Source of the DNA: Dehalococcoidia bacterium
GTDB taxonomy: Bacteria > Chloroflexota > Dehalococcoidia > Tepidiformales > Tepidiformaceae
DNA length: 64,000 nucleotides
Assembly (NCBI GenBank): GCA_020853755.1
Contig: JADYYG010000008.1
Span: forward strand, 1-64,000
Reading direction: 5' to 3'
Shown: positions 16,235 to 25,176 of the stretch, piece by piece
Numbering within the stretch: position 1 is the first letter of the stretch
Layout: each line of letters opens with the position of its first letter
Position numbers and translations under genes: made by a program
The notes under the pieces: model-generated
Database searches by the model: none
What the model was told of the DNA's origin: nothing
Seen by the model: only the letters and a program-made list of their open reading frames with translations

Positions 16235-17398
16235 TTACAGGCCAAAGAGACGATTGAGGTCCGCATACCGGGTCGGGTCCAGGTCCCTCCCGGCGAGGCC
16301 GCTGTAGTCCGGCCCGTAGCGGTAGGCGCGGAAGACCCAGTTCATCCGCGTCTCGCCGCGCGCGAAATGGATCGGGTTCACCCACTCCCAGGCGTATTCG
16401 CCGGCCGGGGTGACCTCGAACAGCCGCCCGCTGGCGCCCTCGCAGATGAGGGTGTTGCCGTTCGACAGCCGGTGGCATCCGGAGATGTGTGCACTGAAGA
16501 ACTGAGGCGGCGGGTTCCCCTGGTACTTCCACGCTATCGAGTTGTCTTTCGGGTTGATCTCCACCACGCGCGAATGCGGAAGGTCCTGCGACCGGTTCAT
16601 CCCGTTGTCGAACACCAGGACGTTGCCGTTGTGCAGCCACGTCACGTGGTGCTGGTAGAACGTCTCGGGCGCGCCGAACTTCCAATCGAGTCGCTTCGTC
16701 TCGCGGTTGATAATGCCAATGCGGCTGTTGTCCCGGCAGGAGAACAGGATGCGCTGGTCAGGGGTGATATCGACCGCGTTCGTATGCGTCCACTCCCAGC
16801 GCCGCTCCAGCGGGCCAATCGGGTCCTTCACCGGGTCCAGCAGTTCCCAGAGGTGGATGCGGTCGACAACCGCCCCCGCTCGGTCGACCTCGATGAAGTC
16901 GTCACTGATGAGCGGCGGCAGCTTTTCGCCCGGCTTCCGGACGCCGCCACGCACTCGCTTCGCCAGGTCCTCGGGGACCTCCTGGAACTCGGGGAGAACG
17001 ACGTTGCCGTTCTTCAGCACCGCAAAGTCGTGGTGGATGGCAAGGTTCGAGTAGCGCCAGGTGATAGTGCCGTCCCAGTCCAACTCCAGCACGTCAGTGG
17101 CGGCGCCTCCGATGAGCCGGTAGATGGCGGGCGCTGACGGCGGCTGGTCACGCGGGCCCGGTTCCTTCGGACGCTCGACACCGGCCTCGTTGCTGAGCAC
17201 GAGGAGGCGCCCGTCGGGCATCAGCCGCGGGCAGAACGGCCGGAATCCCGGCGTCCGCCAGCGGTGGACGATCCGCCCGTCCATATCGAGCAGTAGCGTG
17301 AAGTCCTGCCCGATGGGCGCGATCAGCGTGTAGCCCTTAAACGACAACCCCGGCGCATGATGCGTCAGGCCGGTTGGCCGGAATGGCGACCATCCCAC
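16235..17398 (-). CDS. Arylsulfotransferase-like (ASST) beta-propeller protein
   Basis: A 387-residue protein of the arylsulfotransferase family, built from repeated blades with motifs such as DMDGRIVHRW, LPDGRLL-like turns, ELDWDGTITWRY, IHHDFAVLKNGNVV and THTNAVDI. Conserved histidines appear in IHHD, WTHTN and QHHVTW, as in AssT, which transfers sulfate from phenyl sulfate to phenols. The bacterial enzyme is normally periplasmic, but no signal peptide is visible here, so it may be cytoplasmic or have another substrate. The start is a GTG with GGGGGAA upstream. Confidence 0.78.
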   Translation of the reverse strand: MGWSPFRPTGLTHHAPGLSFKGYTLIAPIGQDFTLLLDMDGRIVHRWRTPGFRPFCPRLMPDGRLLVLSNEAGVERPKEPGPRDQPPSAPAIYRLIGGAATDVLELDWDGTITWRYSNLAIHHDFAVLKNGNVVLPEFQEVPEDLAKRVRGGVRKPGEKLPPLISDDFIEVDRAGAVVDRIHLWELLDPVKDPIGPLERRWEWTHTNAVDITPDQRILFSCRDNSRIGIINRETKRLDWKFGAPETFYQHHVTWLHNGNVLVFDNGMNRSQDLPHSRVVEINPKDNSIAWKYQGNPPPQFFSAHISGCHRLSNGNTLICEGASGRLFEVTPAGEYAWEWVNPIHFARGETRMNWVFRAYRYGPDYSGLAGRDLDPTRYADLNRLFGL

Positions 17399-17469
17399 AG
17401 GCGATTCCCCCGCGCGAAGCAGCGCTCGGCGCGGTATACGCCGGTCGGGCGGCCGTGTCCAGCGCGGGG

Positions 17470-17898
17470 CTATCGTGCTTCGCGCTGACGTGCCCGGCGA
17501 TCGAGCAGCCGCGTAACGAGTTCATCGAGAGCGGCCCCGCCGGCCTCGCACTCCCACAACACTTCCACCTGCCACCCGCTCGCGAGCAGAGCGTCGATGA
17601 CGGCCTCATCCCTCACTGCGTTCCTCCCAAGTTTCGCCCGCCAGTAGGCGGAGTTGGACGCTGGAATCGTCGCCCGGCTGCAGCCTGCGTGCTGGTGCCA
17701 GAAGCAGCCGTGAACGAAAACCACTGTGCGCATCTGCGCCAGCACGAGATCCGGCTTCCCGGGAAGGGCCGCGACATGCAGTCTGAAGCGAAGTCCCGCC
17801 CCATGCACGCGCCGCCGGACAACCATTTCGACCTTCGTGTCCGACGACTTTACCCGGGCCATGACACGACTCCGGGTGGCAGAGTCGTACACATCCAT
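17470..17898 (-). CDS. vsr: Very-short-patch mismatch repair endonuclease (Vsr)
   Basis: Vsr nicks 5' of T in T:G mismatches that arise when 5-methylcytosine deaminates. The 142-residue protein carries the catalytic Asp D50 in GKPDLVL, the active-site HGCFWHQHAGC block (H63, H68) with structural zinc Cys/His, and the conserved RSRVMARVKSSDTKVE start. Length is typical. It lies 4 bp after the GIY-YIG nuclease gene, which overlaps the C5-methyltransferase gene. This is the expected companion of a cytosine methyltransferase. Confidence 0.93.
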   Translation of the reverse strand: MDVYDSATRSRVMARVKSSDTKVEMVVRRRVHGAGLRFRLHVAALPGKPDLVLAQMRTVVFVHGCFWHQHAGCSRATIPASNSAYWRAKLGRNAVRDEAVIDALLASGWQVEVLWECEAGGAALDELVTRLLDRRARQREAR

Positions 17899-17902
17899 GC
17901 AG

Positions 17903-18589
17903 TCAGTCTTCTTCCGTGGGGTGCTTCTGCGAGAGGTAGGCCGCCTCGCCGCCGGTCTCTTCGAACCTTCGCCGGGCCAGGTGCTCAAGCCGTCGCGCTT
18001 GCGTCACCAACGTGCGGCGAAGGCCCACCTGGACTTGCCGTTCGCTGATGACCCTCGACAGGCTGGCGATAGTGCTGGCACGCCGTGCCAGCCGCACATC
18101 CGGGTGAACTCGCAACTCATAGATGTTCGGCGGGATGATGCGGCCCCGGAACGACTCGGGCAGCGGCATCAGTGTATGGACGGGGATCTTGCCTTCGTTC
18201 AGTACCGCCCCGAATTGCGACTGGCTGAGAAGCAACTGGAAAACGGTATATTCCGCTGCATCAAGGAATTCCTTGACGGCGGTCGTACCCTTCTTCTCCA
18301 GTTCGAGATCGAAGAATGGCCACATCTCTATGTCGCAGACTTCAAACGGGTCGAGCACGTTCATCGCAACGGCATCGGTGCGCTGGTTTGTCAGGTGGCG
18401 CCGGATCCGGGTTCGCAGGCGCTCTTTGGTCTGACCCACGTAGATCGGCTCGCCATCGTAGTCGTAGAACGCATAGATGCCGAACCGGGCATTGCCAACA
18501 ACGCGGCCCGCACCATCTTTTGTATTGAGAACGGCCTCAATCTCTGCGCGGATTGCCCTCGTGTCGGCAGGAGGCGGGTTCTTAGGCAT
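17903..18589 (-). CDS. GIY-YIG nuclease, probable type II restriction endonuclease
   Basis: A 228-residue protein with a GIY-YIG catalytic module: GIY at 37-39, YVG at 50-52, an Arg-rich helix (KERLRTRIRRHL, 56-67), and the metal-binding Glu E113 in AAEYTVF. The remaining C-terminal part contains a segment rich in Arg that could bind DNA. Its ATG lies inside the end of the C5-methyltransferase gene (8-bp overlap) and Vsr follows after 4 bp. This context indicates a restriction enzyme paired with that methyltransferase, as for Eco29kI and Cfr42I-type GIY-YIG enzymes, although similarity to Eco29kI is not clear by eye. A homing or repair nuclease is less likely. Confidence 0.78.
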   Translation of the reverse strand: MPKNPPPADTRAIRAEIEAVLNTKDGAGRVVGNARFGIYAFYDYDGEPIYVGQTKERLRTRIRRHLTNQRTDAVAMNVLDPFEVCDIEMWPFFDLELEKKGTTAVKEFLDAAEYTVFQLLLSQSQFGAVLNEGKIPVHTLMPLPESFRGRIIPPNIYELRVHPDVRLARRASTIASLSRVISERQVQVGLRRTLVTQARRLEHLARRRFEETGGEAAYLSQKHPTEED

Positions 18590-19736
18590 AGGCCAGGGCG
18601 GTTCTTCCTGTAAGGCGGCCCTCAACCAGTGGGCGCAAATATTCTCTCGCCAGCCATTCGACGGCCGGGACGCAAACGGCATCACCGAGACCAAAAAGCG
18701 CCTGGTTCTCCGAGACGGACTCTATCACCAGATCAGGGGCGCCCTGCAGCGCCGCGTATTCACGCGATGTCATCCAGCGAACGCGCACCGCTCCTTCCCC
18801 CGCTTCCACGACGGCTTGCTTGCTTGATCCGCCGCGGGCCGTTCGCAGGCACCCGCTGAGGTTGTCGGAGCGGATCTCCCAGGTGGCGACCCCGGCGCGC
18901 GTCCGACGGTATGCGGTTGCCCACCGGGGCGAATCAGCGGACTGCAGTTGCTTCAGCCGTTCTGACTGGAGAACCGATAGCGAACCGACGAAGTTCTTAA
19001 GCCGCGTCTCATCCCACCAGCGACGGTCATCTGCAGGTAATGGCGCGATGCAGGACGCAAGGTCGTGATGTTTTGGGATCGGTGGTCGCAGGGCCGCAGC
19101 CTGGAGGTCCAGTTCAGGATGGGTCAGTACGAAGCGTTCCACCCAAGACGGCCGGATGGCAGATGCGCCCCAAAACGATGGCGCCGTCAGCCGATCCTGG
19201 GATCCGACGATGAACATCCGCGGACGGCTCTGGGGGACGAACCATCTGGCATCGAGCACGAGAATGTCACAGATGTAACCAAGCCCATTGAGCGCCGATA
19301 GGACCGCTGCGAGATCCCGGCCACCATGCGAGGTGGCGAGGCTCGGCACGTTTTCAAGCATCACCGTCATCGGCCGCCTGGATCCCATCTCCGTAAGCAC
19401 ACGGATGAAGCCCCAGAAGGCGCCTGACTGGCTCCCAACCAGACCTGCACGATTTCCGGCTAGCGAAAGGTCCGTGCACGGGAACGACGCGGTGGCTGCT
19501 TCGATATCCGGAATCGCATCGCCGGTCACCACACTCGGGTCAGTGACATCACCCAGGCGGAAATCATCAAGGGGAAAGTTCTCCCCATAGAGCTGCCGCT
19601 TCACCGGCTCGATGTCGTTGGCAAAGACCACCACGAACCCTGCGGCCTCGACGCCCTTACGGACGAGGCCGATCCCGGCGAAGAACTCCGCGACACGCGG
19701 TCGCGGGAATGGTTCCGGGGAGCCGTTCGCACGCAT
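18582..19736 (-). CDS. DNA (cytosine-5) methyltransferase
   Basis: A 384-residue C5-methyltransferase with motif I FAGIG (19-23, AdoMet), motif IV PCTDLS with the catalytic C87, motif VI ENV (128-130), motif VIII QSRPR (169-173) and a C-terminal SREYAALQG motif IX/X region. It methylates a specific but unknown DNA site; the target-recognition domain lies at about 190-300. I use the ATG at 19736; an upstream extension is not convincing. It heads a methyltransferase, nuclease and vsr cassette transcribed together. Confidence 0.93.
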   Translation of the reverse strand: MRANGSPEPFPRPRVAEFFAGIGLVRKGVEAAGFVVVFANDIEPVKRQLYGENFPLDDFRLGDVTDPSVVTGDAIPDIEAATASFPCTDLSLAGNRAGLVGSQSGAFWGFIRVLTEMGSRRPMTVMLENVPSLATSHGGRDLAAVLSALNGLGYICDILVLDARWFVPQSRPRMFIVGSQDRLTAPSFWGASAIRPSWVERFVLTHPELDLQAAALRPPIPKHHDLASCIAPLPADDRRWWDETRLKNFVGSLSVLQSERLKQLQSADSPRWATAYRRTRAGVATWEIRSDNLSGCLRTARGGSSKQAVVEAGEGAVRVRWMTSREYAALQGAPDLVIESVSENQALFGLGDAVCVPAVEWLAREYLRPLVEGRLTGRTALAYA

Positions 19737-19789
19737 GTTCGCATTCTGCCTGAGTTCAGGGATTGTGCAACACCCTCGCCAGCAACTCC

Positions 19790-20638
19790 CTAATCGAAGC
19801 TTTCGTCGTCCTGTTCGACATCGATGTCCGGCGTGCCCGAGTCCAGCTCCGAGTCGGTCTCGCTCCATCCATCGTCCGATTCTTCCTCAACCACCTCGTC
19901 GTCGCCGAAGTCGCCAAAATCGTCGTCTTCATCGCGGCGGACGAGCCCCTTGCGCAGATATCCGCGGACCTCGGTCGCACGGCCCTGCGGGAAGCTCACC
20001 TTGTCGATCATCGACGGGTGCTTGAAGGTCTCGCGGAGCATGATCTTCGTGTCTTTGCCGGCGGTGACAACCGCGGCCGTGTACTGATTGCCAGCGGTCA
20101 TCATGCGCGAAAGGCGAAGGCCGATCTTCGGTTCGATCATGCCGACATACTCACCCTTTACGGTCAGGACGTTGACCGCGTTGCCCTGCACCTGCAGCTC
20201 AACGAGATCCCCGGCATCGAGCAGGCTTGCGCCCTTCTCGTCCGTCGCCTGCAGGCGGGCGACGGCGGCCGTCCCGGTCTCTTCGACGAAGAGCCGCGTG
20301 TCGAGCTGGCTCGGGGCCGCCGCGGCGGCGGCGGTGTCGGTCATCCCGGCGAGCCGGTCCAAGTTGCGGCGGGCGATGGTGTTCGTCGGTTCGAGTTCGA
20401 GGCTGCGGCTGTAGCTCTGGCGGGCCTCGGTAACCTGGCCGAGTTCGCTCAGCGCCTTGCCGAGGCGGTTGAAGGCGTCCGCTTCGTCCCCGAACGTCCG
20501 CAAGTAGTCGCGGTTCAGGTTCGCGGCTTCGAGCCAGCGGCTGCTCACGGCGAGCTTGACGGCCTGGTCGCTCATCTGCTTTTTGAGCCGGGCGCGTTCG
20601 TCTGCGGTCATGGATTCGAGATTGGCTTCGTTGGTCAT
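19790..20638 (-). CDS. TPR-repeat protein with acidic C-terminal tail
   Basis: This 282-residue protein starts with tetratricopeptide helices (about 20-100; for example the DEADAFNRLGKALSELGQ and ARQSYSRSLELEPTN segments). A middle domain of about 100 residues follows with alternating strands (GDLVELQVQGNAVNVL, EYVGMIEPKIG). The last 60 residues are an unusually acidic, Asp/Glu-rich tail. The middle domain looks like an OB- or SH3-like fold but I cannot assign it. The ATG at 20638 has AGGGGAA immediately upstream. It diverges from the YkgJ gene. Confidence 0.72.
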   Translation of the reverse strand: MTNEANLESMTADERARLKKQMSDQAVKLAVSSRWLEAANLNRDYLRTFGDEADAFNRLGKALSELGQVTEARQSYSRSLELEPTNTIARRNLDRLAGMTDTAAAAAAPSQLDTRLFVEETGTAAVARLQATDEKGASLLDAGDLVELQVQGNAVNVLTVKGEYVGMIEPKIGLRLSRMMTAGNQYTAAVVTAGKDTKIMLRETFKHPSMIDKVSFPQGRATEVRGYLRKGLVRRDEDDDFGDFGDDEVVEEESDDGWSETDSELDSGTPDIDVEQDDESFD

Positions 20639-20773
20639 TGTTCCCCTGCGCCGCCCCTCCAGCGAGTGAGGAAGGATACGGTAGGCCTCCGCCTCGTTCA
20701 ATCGGGCTTTCAACCATAAAGACAAAGACTTGTCAATGTCCGCTATCGGCGGGAACGCCCTTACCATGGGCCC

Positions 20774-21361
20774 ATGCCGTCTGCCCTCTTCACTGCGATG
20801 CGAACCGCCTGGGAATCCGTGAAGCCTCGCTTTCAGGCCTACCAGCTCGTCGTGCCCGGTTCGCCATCGTTTGTCTGCCAGCCACAGGTCTGCACGGCCT
20901 ACTGCTGCCACGCCTACAGCGTGAGCATGAGCGAAGCCGATGTCGCCCGCATGCAACGCTTCGAAGCCCTCGAACCGGTCCAGTTCCTCGAACTCGATAC
21001 GGACGGCACGCCGGTGACGCTCCCACTGGCCCAGCCTTACCTGCTCGCACGAAAGGGCGGCCATTGCGCCCAGCTCAACGCCGAACTCGGCTGCGGCGCC
21101 TACGAAGGCCGCCCGAACGCCTGCCGTCTCTATCCGCATTTCGTCGTCTTCTGGGACGCCGAGGCCGGCCGCGCCCGCACCACTGCATCCCGTCGCACGG
21201 CTGCCGCGTTCGAAGCCACCCGGAACCGCGCTCCGTACAGCGTCGTTCCGCTCCTGCTCGGCCATTCCGAATGTCCCGGCTTCACCGGTGAACCCCTCGC
21301 GGAGGCGGACTGGTGGCCTTTGTTCGAACAGACCTACCGCCTGCAATACCTCGCCGATTAG
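20774..21361 (+). CDS. YkgJ-family cysteine-cluster protein
   Basis: A 195-residue protein with the YkgJ pattern of clustered cysteines: CQPQVCTAYCC near 35-45, then HCAQ, GCGAYEGRPNACRLYPHF, and a C-terminal HSECPGF. The family is thought to bind iron or zinc through these cysteines; no enzymatic role is established. No fused partner domain is visible. The gene is monocistronic, divergent from the TPR gene. Confidence 0.82.
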   Translation: MPSALFTAMRTAWESVKPRFQAYQLVVPGSPSFVCQPQVCTAYCCHAYSVSMSEADVARMQRFEALEPVQFLELDTDGTPVTLPLAQPYLLARKGGHCAQLNAELGCGAYEGRPNACRLYPHFVVFWDAEAGRARTTASRRTAAAFEATRNRAPYSVVPLLLGHSECPGFTGEPLAEADWWPLFEQTYRLQYLAD

Positions 21362-21462
21362 CCGGAGCCCGGCCACCTTCGCTTCCTCGCGGCGCCTGAT
21401 TGGCTCGTCCCCGAGCCGCGACGATGCGTTACGCTCGAACCAGAAGGGCGTTCACTCTCCAC

Positions 21463-22389
21463 ATGACCTCTCGCCAGTTCGGGATCCTCTGCGCGCTCGC
21501 CAGCGTCTGGGGCTGTTCGTTCCTCTTTATCAAAGTCATCGTCGATGCGGGCGTCGACCCTATTGGCATGTCTGGCGCACGGACCCTGCTCGGCGCGGTG
21601 ACGCTCGCCCCGTTCGCCTGGCGAAGCCGGGCCGGCTTCCGCCTGCCACTGCGGATGTGGGCGTTCATGGTCGGCCTCGGCGTCCTGAACTTCGCCATCC
21701 CCTGGACGCTCTTCGGCGTCGCCGAGCAGCACGTGCCCAGCGGGGCCGCAGCTGTCGCCAACGCCTCGACCCCGCTCTGGTCGGCGGTCGTCGCGGCCTT
21801 CATGCTCAAAGCCGACCCCCTCGACGCGCGCCGGGTCGTAGGCTTGCTGACGGGCTTCGCCGGAGTCGTCATCCTCGTCGGCGAGGACCTCACCTCAGTT
21901 GCGGGCGCTCAGGCGGCCGGGATCGGGATCATCCTCTTCGCCTCGCTGCTCTACGCGCTCTCAAGTGTCTCCATCCGGCGCTGGGCGGCCCAGGTCCAGC
22001 CCATCCCGCTGGCGACAGTCCAGGTCGCGACGGCTGCCTGCCTCCTCATGCCAGCCGCCCTTGCTTCCGGCGCGTACGCAGACGCAAATTTCTCGTGGAA
22101 GGTGTTCGCCAGCATCGCCGCCCTCGGCGGGCTGGGCTCGGGAGTCGCCGTTGTCGCCTACATGTACCTCATCCAGCAGGCGGGCCCGGTGCGCGCATCA
22201 GTGGTCACCTACATGGCGCCACCGATCGGCGTGGTCCTCGGCTGGCTCGTCCTCGGCGAAGACATCGGCTGGAACCTCGTGCTCGCGTTGGGCTGCATTC
22301 TCGCGGGCGTCGCGCTGGTCCAGAAGATCGGCGTGCAATGGTTTCGAACCAGGACGTCGCGCGTATTCGGCGCCGCCGCGGCAGAGTAG
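21463..22389 (+). CDS. EamA/DMT-family transporter
   Basis: A 308-residue membrane protein with about 10 helices in two EamA repeats. The first repeat begins at ILCALASVWGCSFLFIKV and the second at AAGIGIILFASLLYALSS; the typical APPIGVVLGWLVLGED segment lies near the end. Drug/metabolite transporters export amino acids or other metabolites. The substrate is unknown. I start at the ATG at 21463; an in-frame upstream extension is possible but lacks a membrane or domain feature. Confidence 0.88.
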   Translation: MTSRQFGILCALASVWGCSFLFIKVIVDAGVDPIGMSGARTLLGAVTLAPFAWRSRAGFRLPLRMWAFMVGLGVLNFAIPWTLFGVAEQHVPSGAAAVANASTPLWSAVVAAFMLKADPLDARRVVGLLTGFAGVVILVGEDLTSVAGAQAAGIGIILFASLLYALSSVSIRRWAAQVQPIPLATVQVATAACLLMPAALASGAYADANFSWKVFASIAALGGLGSGVAVVAYMYLIQQAGPVRASVVTYMAPPIGVVLGWLVLGEDIGWNLVLALGCILAGVALVQKIGVQWFRTRTSRVFGAAAAE

Positions 22390-22423
22390 CCACCGGCCTT
22401 CCTGCCTCTGGTAGCATTCATCG

Positions 22424-23614
22424 ATGGGAATCCGCGGCCGTTTGCCCGTTCGCCCCGAGGTCGAAGCGCTGCGCGAGCGCATCATCGCCACGCGCCGCGA
22501 CTTTCACGAGCACCCCGAACTCTCCTGGCAGGAAGAGCGCACCCAGCGCGTCATCCTTGAACGCCTGAAGGAGTTGGGCCTCAGCGATGTCCGCCGCATC
22601 GCCAAAACCGGCGTCACCGGGCTCGTCGAAGGCGGCAAGAAGGGGCGTTGCGTCCTCTGGCGCGCGGACATGGACGCCCTGCCGGTGCCCGAACGCAGCA
22701 CGCTTCCCTACGCCTCGAAGAGCCCGGACGTCATGCACGCCTGCGGCCACGATACACACATGGCTATCGCGCTCGGCATCGCCGAAGTCCTCGCCTCGCG
22801 GAAAGACCGCTGGAGCGGCTCGGTGCGGTTCGTCTTCCAGCCCGCCGAAGAAGCCGCCGGCGGCGCGCAGGCATGCATCGCTGACGGCGTCCTCGATGCC
22901 CCGAATGTCGATGTCGCCCTCGGCCTCCATATCAGCGCGGATCTCCCGGTAGGCGCGATCAATGTTGCGCCGGGCCCCTTCTTTGCGGCGCCAACCGTCT
23001 TCCACATCGATATCGAAGGGCGCGGTGGCCATGCGGCGGCGCCCCACCAGGCCGTCGACGCCGTTGTTGTGGCCGCGCACGTGATCACGGCGCTGCAGAC
23101 CGTTGTGAGCCGCTCGGTCGCCCCGTCCGAAACTGCCGTCCTCACCATCGGAAAGGTCGCCGGCGGGTTCCGGGGCAACGTCATCGCCGAATCTGCCCGC
23201 CTCTCGGGCACCATCCGCACCTATAGCGACGCTGTTCGCGAACACGTCATCCGGCGCACGGAGGAGATCGTGGCCGGCGTCTGTGCAGCGTTCGGCGCCT
23301 CGTTCACCTTCGACCACCAGACGAGTTGCCCGCCGCTGGTGAATGACCCGGGCGTGGCCGAATTCGTCCGCGAGCGGGCGGAGGCGTACTTCGGACCGGG
23401 CAACATCCTCGCCGCGGCCACCATGGGCGCCGAAGACATGAGCGTGTTCCTCGAAGCGCGCCCCGGCTGCTACTTCTGGCTGGGCGCGCGCAACGAGGCG
23501 AAGGGCATCGCCGGCCGCCACCATGATGCCGCTTTCGTCATCGACGAAGAGGCGTTGCTGCCGGGCGTCGAGTTCGGACTCCGCCTGATCGAAGGGCAAC
23601 TCAGCAAGCGCTGA
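22424..23614 (+). CDS. M20-family amidohydrolase (M20D, IAA-amino acid hydrolase-like)
   Basis: A 396-residue binuclear-metal amidase/carboxypeptidase. Conserved elements are RRDFHEHPELSWQE at about 24-37, the metal-binding MHACGHDTHMA segment, PAEEAAGGA with the catalytic Glu pair, GRGGHAAAPHQAVDA in the dimerisation domain, and GAEDMS near 325. These features match hippurate/IAA-amino acid hydrolases, which release an amino acid from an N-acyl conjugate. The natural substrate is unknown. It follows the EamA gene by 34 bp and may be co-transcribed. Confidence 0.9.
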   Translation: MGIRGRLPVRPEVEALRERIIATRRDFHEHPELSWQEERTQRVILERLKELGLSDVRRIAKTGVTGLVEGGKKGRCVLWRADMDALPVPERSTLPYASKSPDVMHACGHDTHMAIALGIAEVLASRKDRWSGSVRFVFQPAEEAAGGAQACIADGVLDAPNVDVALGLHISADLPVGAINVAPGPFFAAPTVFHIDIEGRGGHAAAPHQAVDAVVVAAHVITALQTVVSRSVAPSETAVLTIGKVAGGFRGNVIAESARLSGTIRTYSDAVREHVIRRTEEIVAGVCAAFGASFTFDHQTSCPPLVNDPGVAEFVRERAEAYFGPGNILAAATMGAEDMSVFLEARPGCYFWLGARNEAKGIAGRHHDAAFVIDEEALLPGVEFGLRLIEGQLSKR

Positions 23615-23623
23615 ACTGACCCG

Positions 23624-24079
23624 CTACTCGTAGATCCAGGCGTCCGTATCACGCTTCCAGTCGATCAACTCCGACGGCTTGAAGAAGATCTTGATTTCGC
23701 GAGCGGCACTGGCCGGGCTGTCGCTGGCATGGACCAGGTTGCGCCCCATCTCGAGGCCGAAGTCTGCCCGCACGGTGCCGGGCGCGGCTTTCGCGGGATT
23801 CGTGGCGCCGTTGGTCGCGCGCACAATCTCGATCGCATTCGTCCCTTCGAACACCGCGGCCACCACCGGGGCGCTCGTGATGAACGAGACGAGGCCCTCG
23901 AAGAACGGCTTGCCTTTGTGCTCGCCGTAGTGCTTCTCTGCCGTCGCCCGAGAGACCTGCATGAGCTTCAGTCCGACAATTTTCAGGCCGCGGCTTTCCA
24001 GGCGCTTGATGATTTCCCCTGCGAGGCCGCGCTGTACCGCGTCCGGCTTCACAAGGAAGAGGGTTCGTTCGACTGCCAT
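23624..24079 (-). CDS. ndk: Nucleoside diphosphate kinase
   Basis: A 151-residue enzyme that transfers phosphate between nucleoside triphosphates and diphosphates through a phospho-histidine. The motif [12 protein letters not shown] carries the catalytic His, with Ala in the position usually held by Gly. The N-terminal [14 protein letters not shown] and the middle [17 protein letters not shown] are typical. Length and fold match the family. It is followed downstream by tsaB on the same strand upstream side (start at 24079, 21 bp after tsaB stop), suggesting a shared operon with tsaE and tsaB. Confidence 0.95.
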   Translation of the reverse strand: MAVERTLFLVKPDAVQRGLAGEIIKRLESRGLKIVGLKLMQVSRATAEKHYGEHKGKPFFEGLVSFITSAPVVAAVFEGTNAIEIVRATNGATNPAKAAPGTVRADFGLEMGRNLVHASDSPASAAREIKIFFKPSELIDWKRDTDAWIYE

Positions 24080-24100
24080 GTTTTGGGGACTCCGTGAAGG

Positions 24101-24703
24101 TTAGGATGCCGCCTGCTGGCGGCGGGAAAGCGTGATGCTGGGCTCGCGGAGGTAGAAGGCCTCCGCGCCGGGTTCCAGCGTACCGGCTCGAATCTTCGGC
24201 GCACGGCCGCGCAGGGCCGCTTCGCAGCGTTCGCGAGGGGCAACCTCGCGGCCGCCGAGTTCGCCGGCGTCTTCACCTACGAGCGGCTGGCCCGCGAGTC
24301 CGTCCGGTCCCGAAAGGCGGGGGTTCCCGGAAGCGTCGGCCCCGCGGAACTCCTGCGTGGCGAATTCGCCCCTGCCCGCCGGGTGGATGACGAGCGCATT
24401 CGCCCGGCCGGCCGCAAGCGCAGCCGCTTCCAGCGTGCCGATCGAGTACACCGGCACCCCGTAGGAAAGCGACAACCCTTCGGCCGTCGCGATGCCGACA
24501 CGAATGCCGGCGTAGGCCCCCGGCCCAATGACAACAAGGATGGCTGCTGGACGCTCTCCGCCGAGAAGGTCGCCGATCGCCGGGAGGAGGAGCCGCGAAT
24601 GGTCATGCCCGCCATCGACTTCGACGGAGCGAACCGTGCCATCGCGATCAGCCGCCAGGGCGAACGCGTCAGAAGCAGTGTCGATGCAGAGAATCGTGCT
24701 CAC
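24101..24703 (-). CDS. tsaB: tRNA t6A modification protein TsaB
   Basis: TsaB is the scaffold partner of TsaD and TsaE in making threonylcarbamoyladenosine at position 37 of ANN-decoding tRNAs. This 200-residue ASKHA-fold protein starts ILCIDTASDAFALA and has the GPGAYAGIRVG motif near residue 60. The start is a GTG that overlaps the tsaE stop (GTGA, 24700-24703), so the two are translationally coupled. TsaD is not in the window; TsaC is at 39851-40519. Confidence 0.9.
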   Translation of the reverse strand: MSTILCIDTASDAFALAADRDGTVRSVEVDGGHDHSRLLLPAIGDLLGGERPAAILVVIGPGAYAGIRVGIATAEGLSLSYGVPVYSIGTLEAAALAAGRANALVIHPAGRGEFATQEFRGADASGNPRLSGPDGLAGQPLVGEDAGELGGREVAPRERCEAALRGRAPKIRAGTLEPGAEAFYLREPSITLSRRQQAAS

Positions 24704-25176
24704 GCTGCTCCGAGGGAGGCAACCAGCTCCTCGCCGCGCGGGCCGCGGGGGATGAAGCGCAGGGTGCGGCTTCGCGGGCCAAGCGCGCCGGTGCGCAACT
24801 CCACCACGAGGCCGTCGCCGGGCAGGATTTCCGCGCCGCGCTCAGGCCATTCGATGACGAGGACGCCCTTCTCGGCGTAATCCCAGAGCCCGAGTTCGTC
24901 CAGGTCCTCCACGTCTTCGACCCGGTACAGGTCGACGTGGAACAGGGTCTCGCGGCCGGGGTATTCGTTCATGAGGACGAACGAAGGGCTGTTCACCTGG
25001 CCGCCACAGGCAAGTCCGCGGCCGATGCCCTGCGTGAGGCACGTCTTCCCGGCGCCGAGTTCGCCGCTGAGGAGGACGACATCGCCCCGCTTGAGTTCGC
25101 GCCCAAGGCGTTCGCCGACGCTCCGGGTGTCTTCTTCGCCCGCCGACGGGAGTTCGAGGTCGTGTTGTGCGGCCAT
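24700..25176 (-). CDS. tsaE: tRNA t6A modification ATPase TsaE
   Basis: TsaE is the small P-loop ATPase that resets the TsaBD complex in t6A synthesis. The 158-residue protein has a Walker A GELGAGKT at 38-45, an SPSFVLMNEYPG segment with the conserved Ser/Thr, HVDLYR, and a Walker-B-like VLVIEWPERG ending. Length is typical. I start at the ATG at 25176, where homologs start, because upstream sequence is not conserved-looking. It overlaps tsaB by 4 bp, and ndk follows. Confidence 0.92.
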   Translation of the reverse strand: MAAQHDLELPSAGEEDTRSVGERLGRELKRGDVVLLSGELGAGKTCLTQGIGRGLACGGQVNSPSFVLMNEYPGRETLFHVDLYRVEDVEDLDELGLWDYAEKGVLVIEWPERGAEILPGDGLVVELRTGALGPRSRTLRFIPRGPRGEELVASLGAA

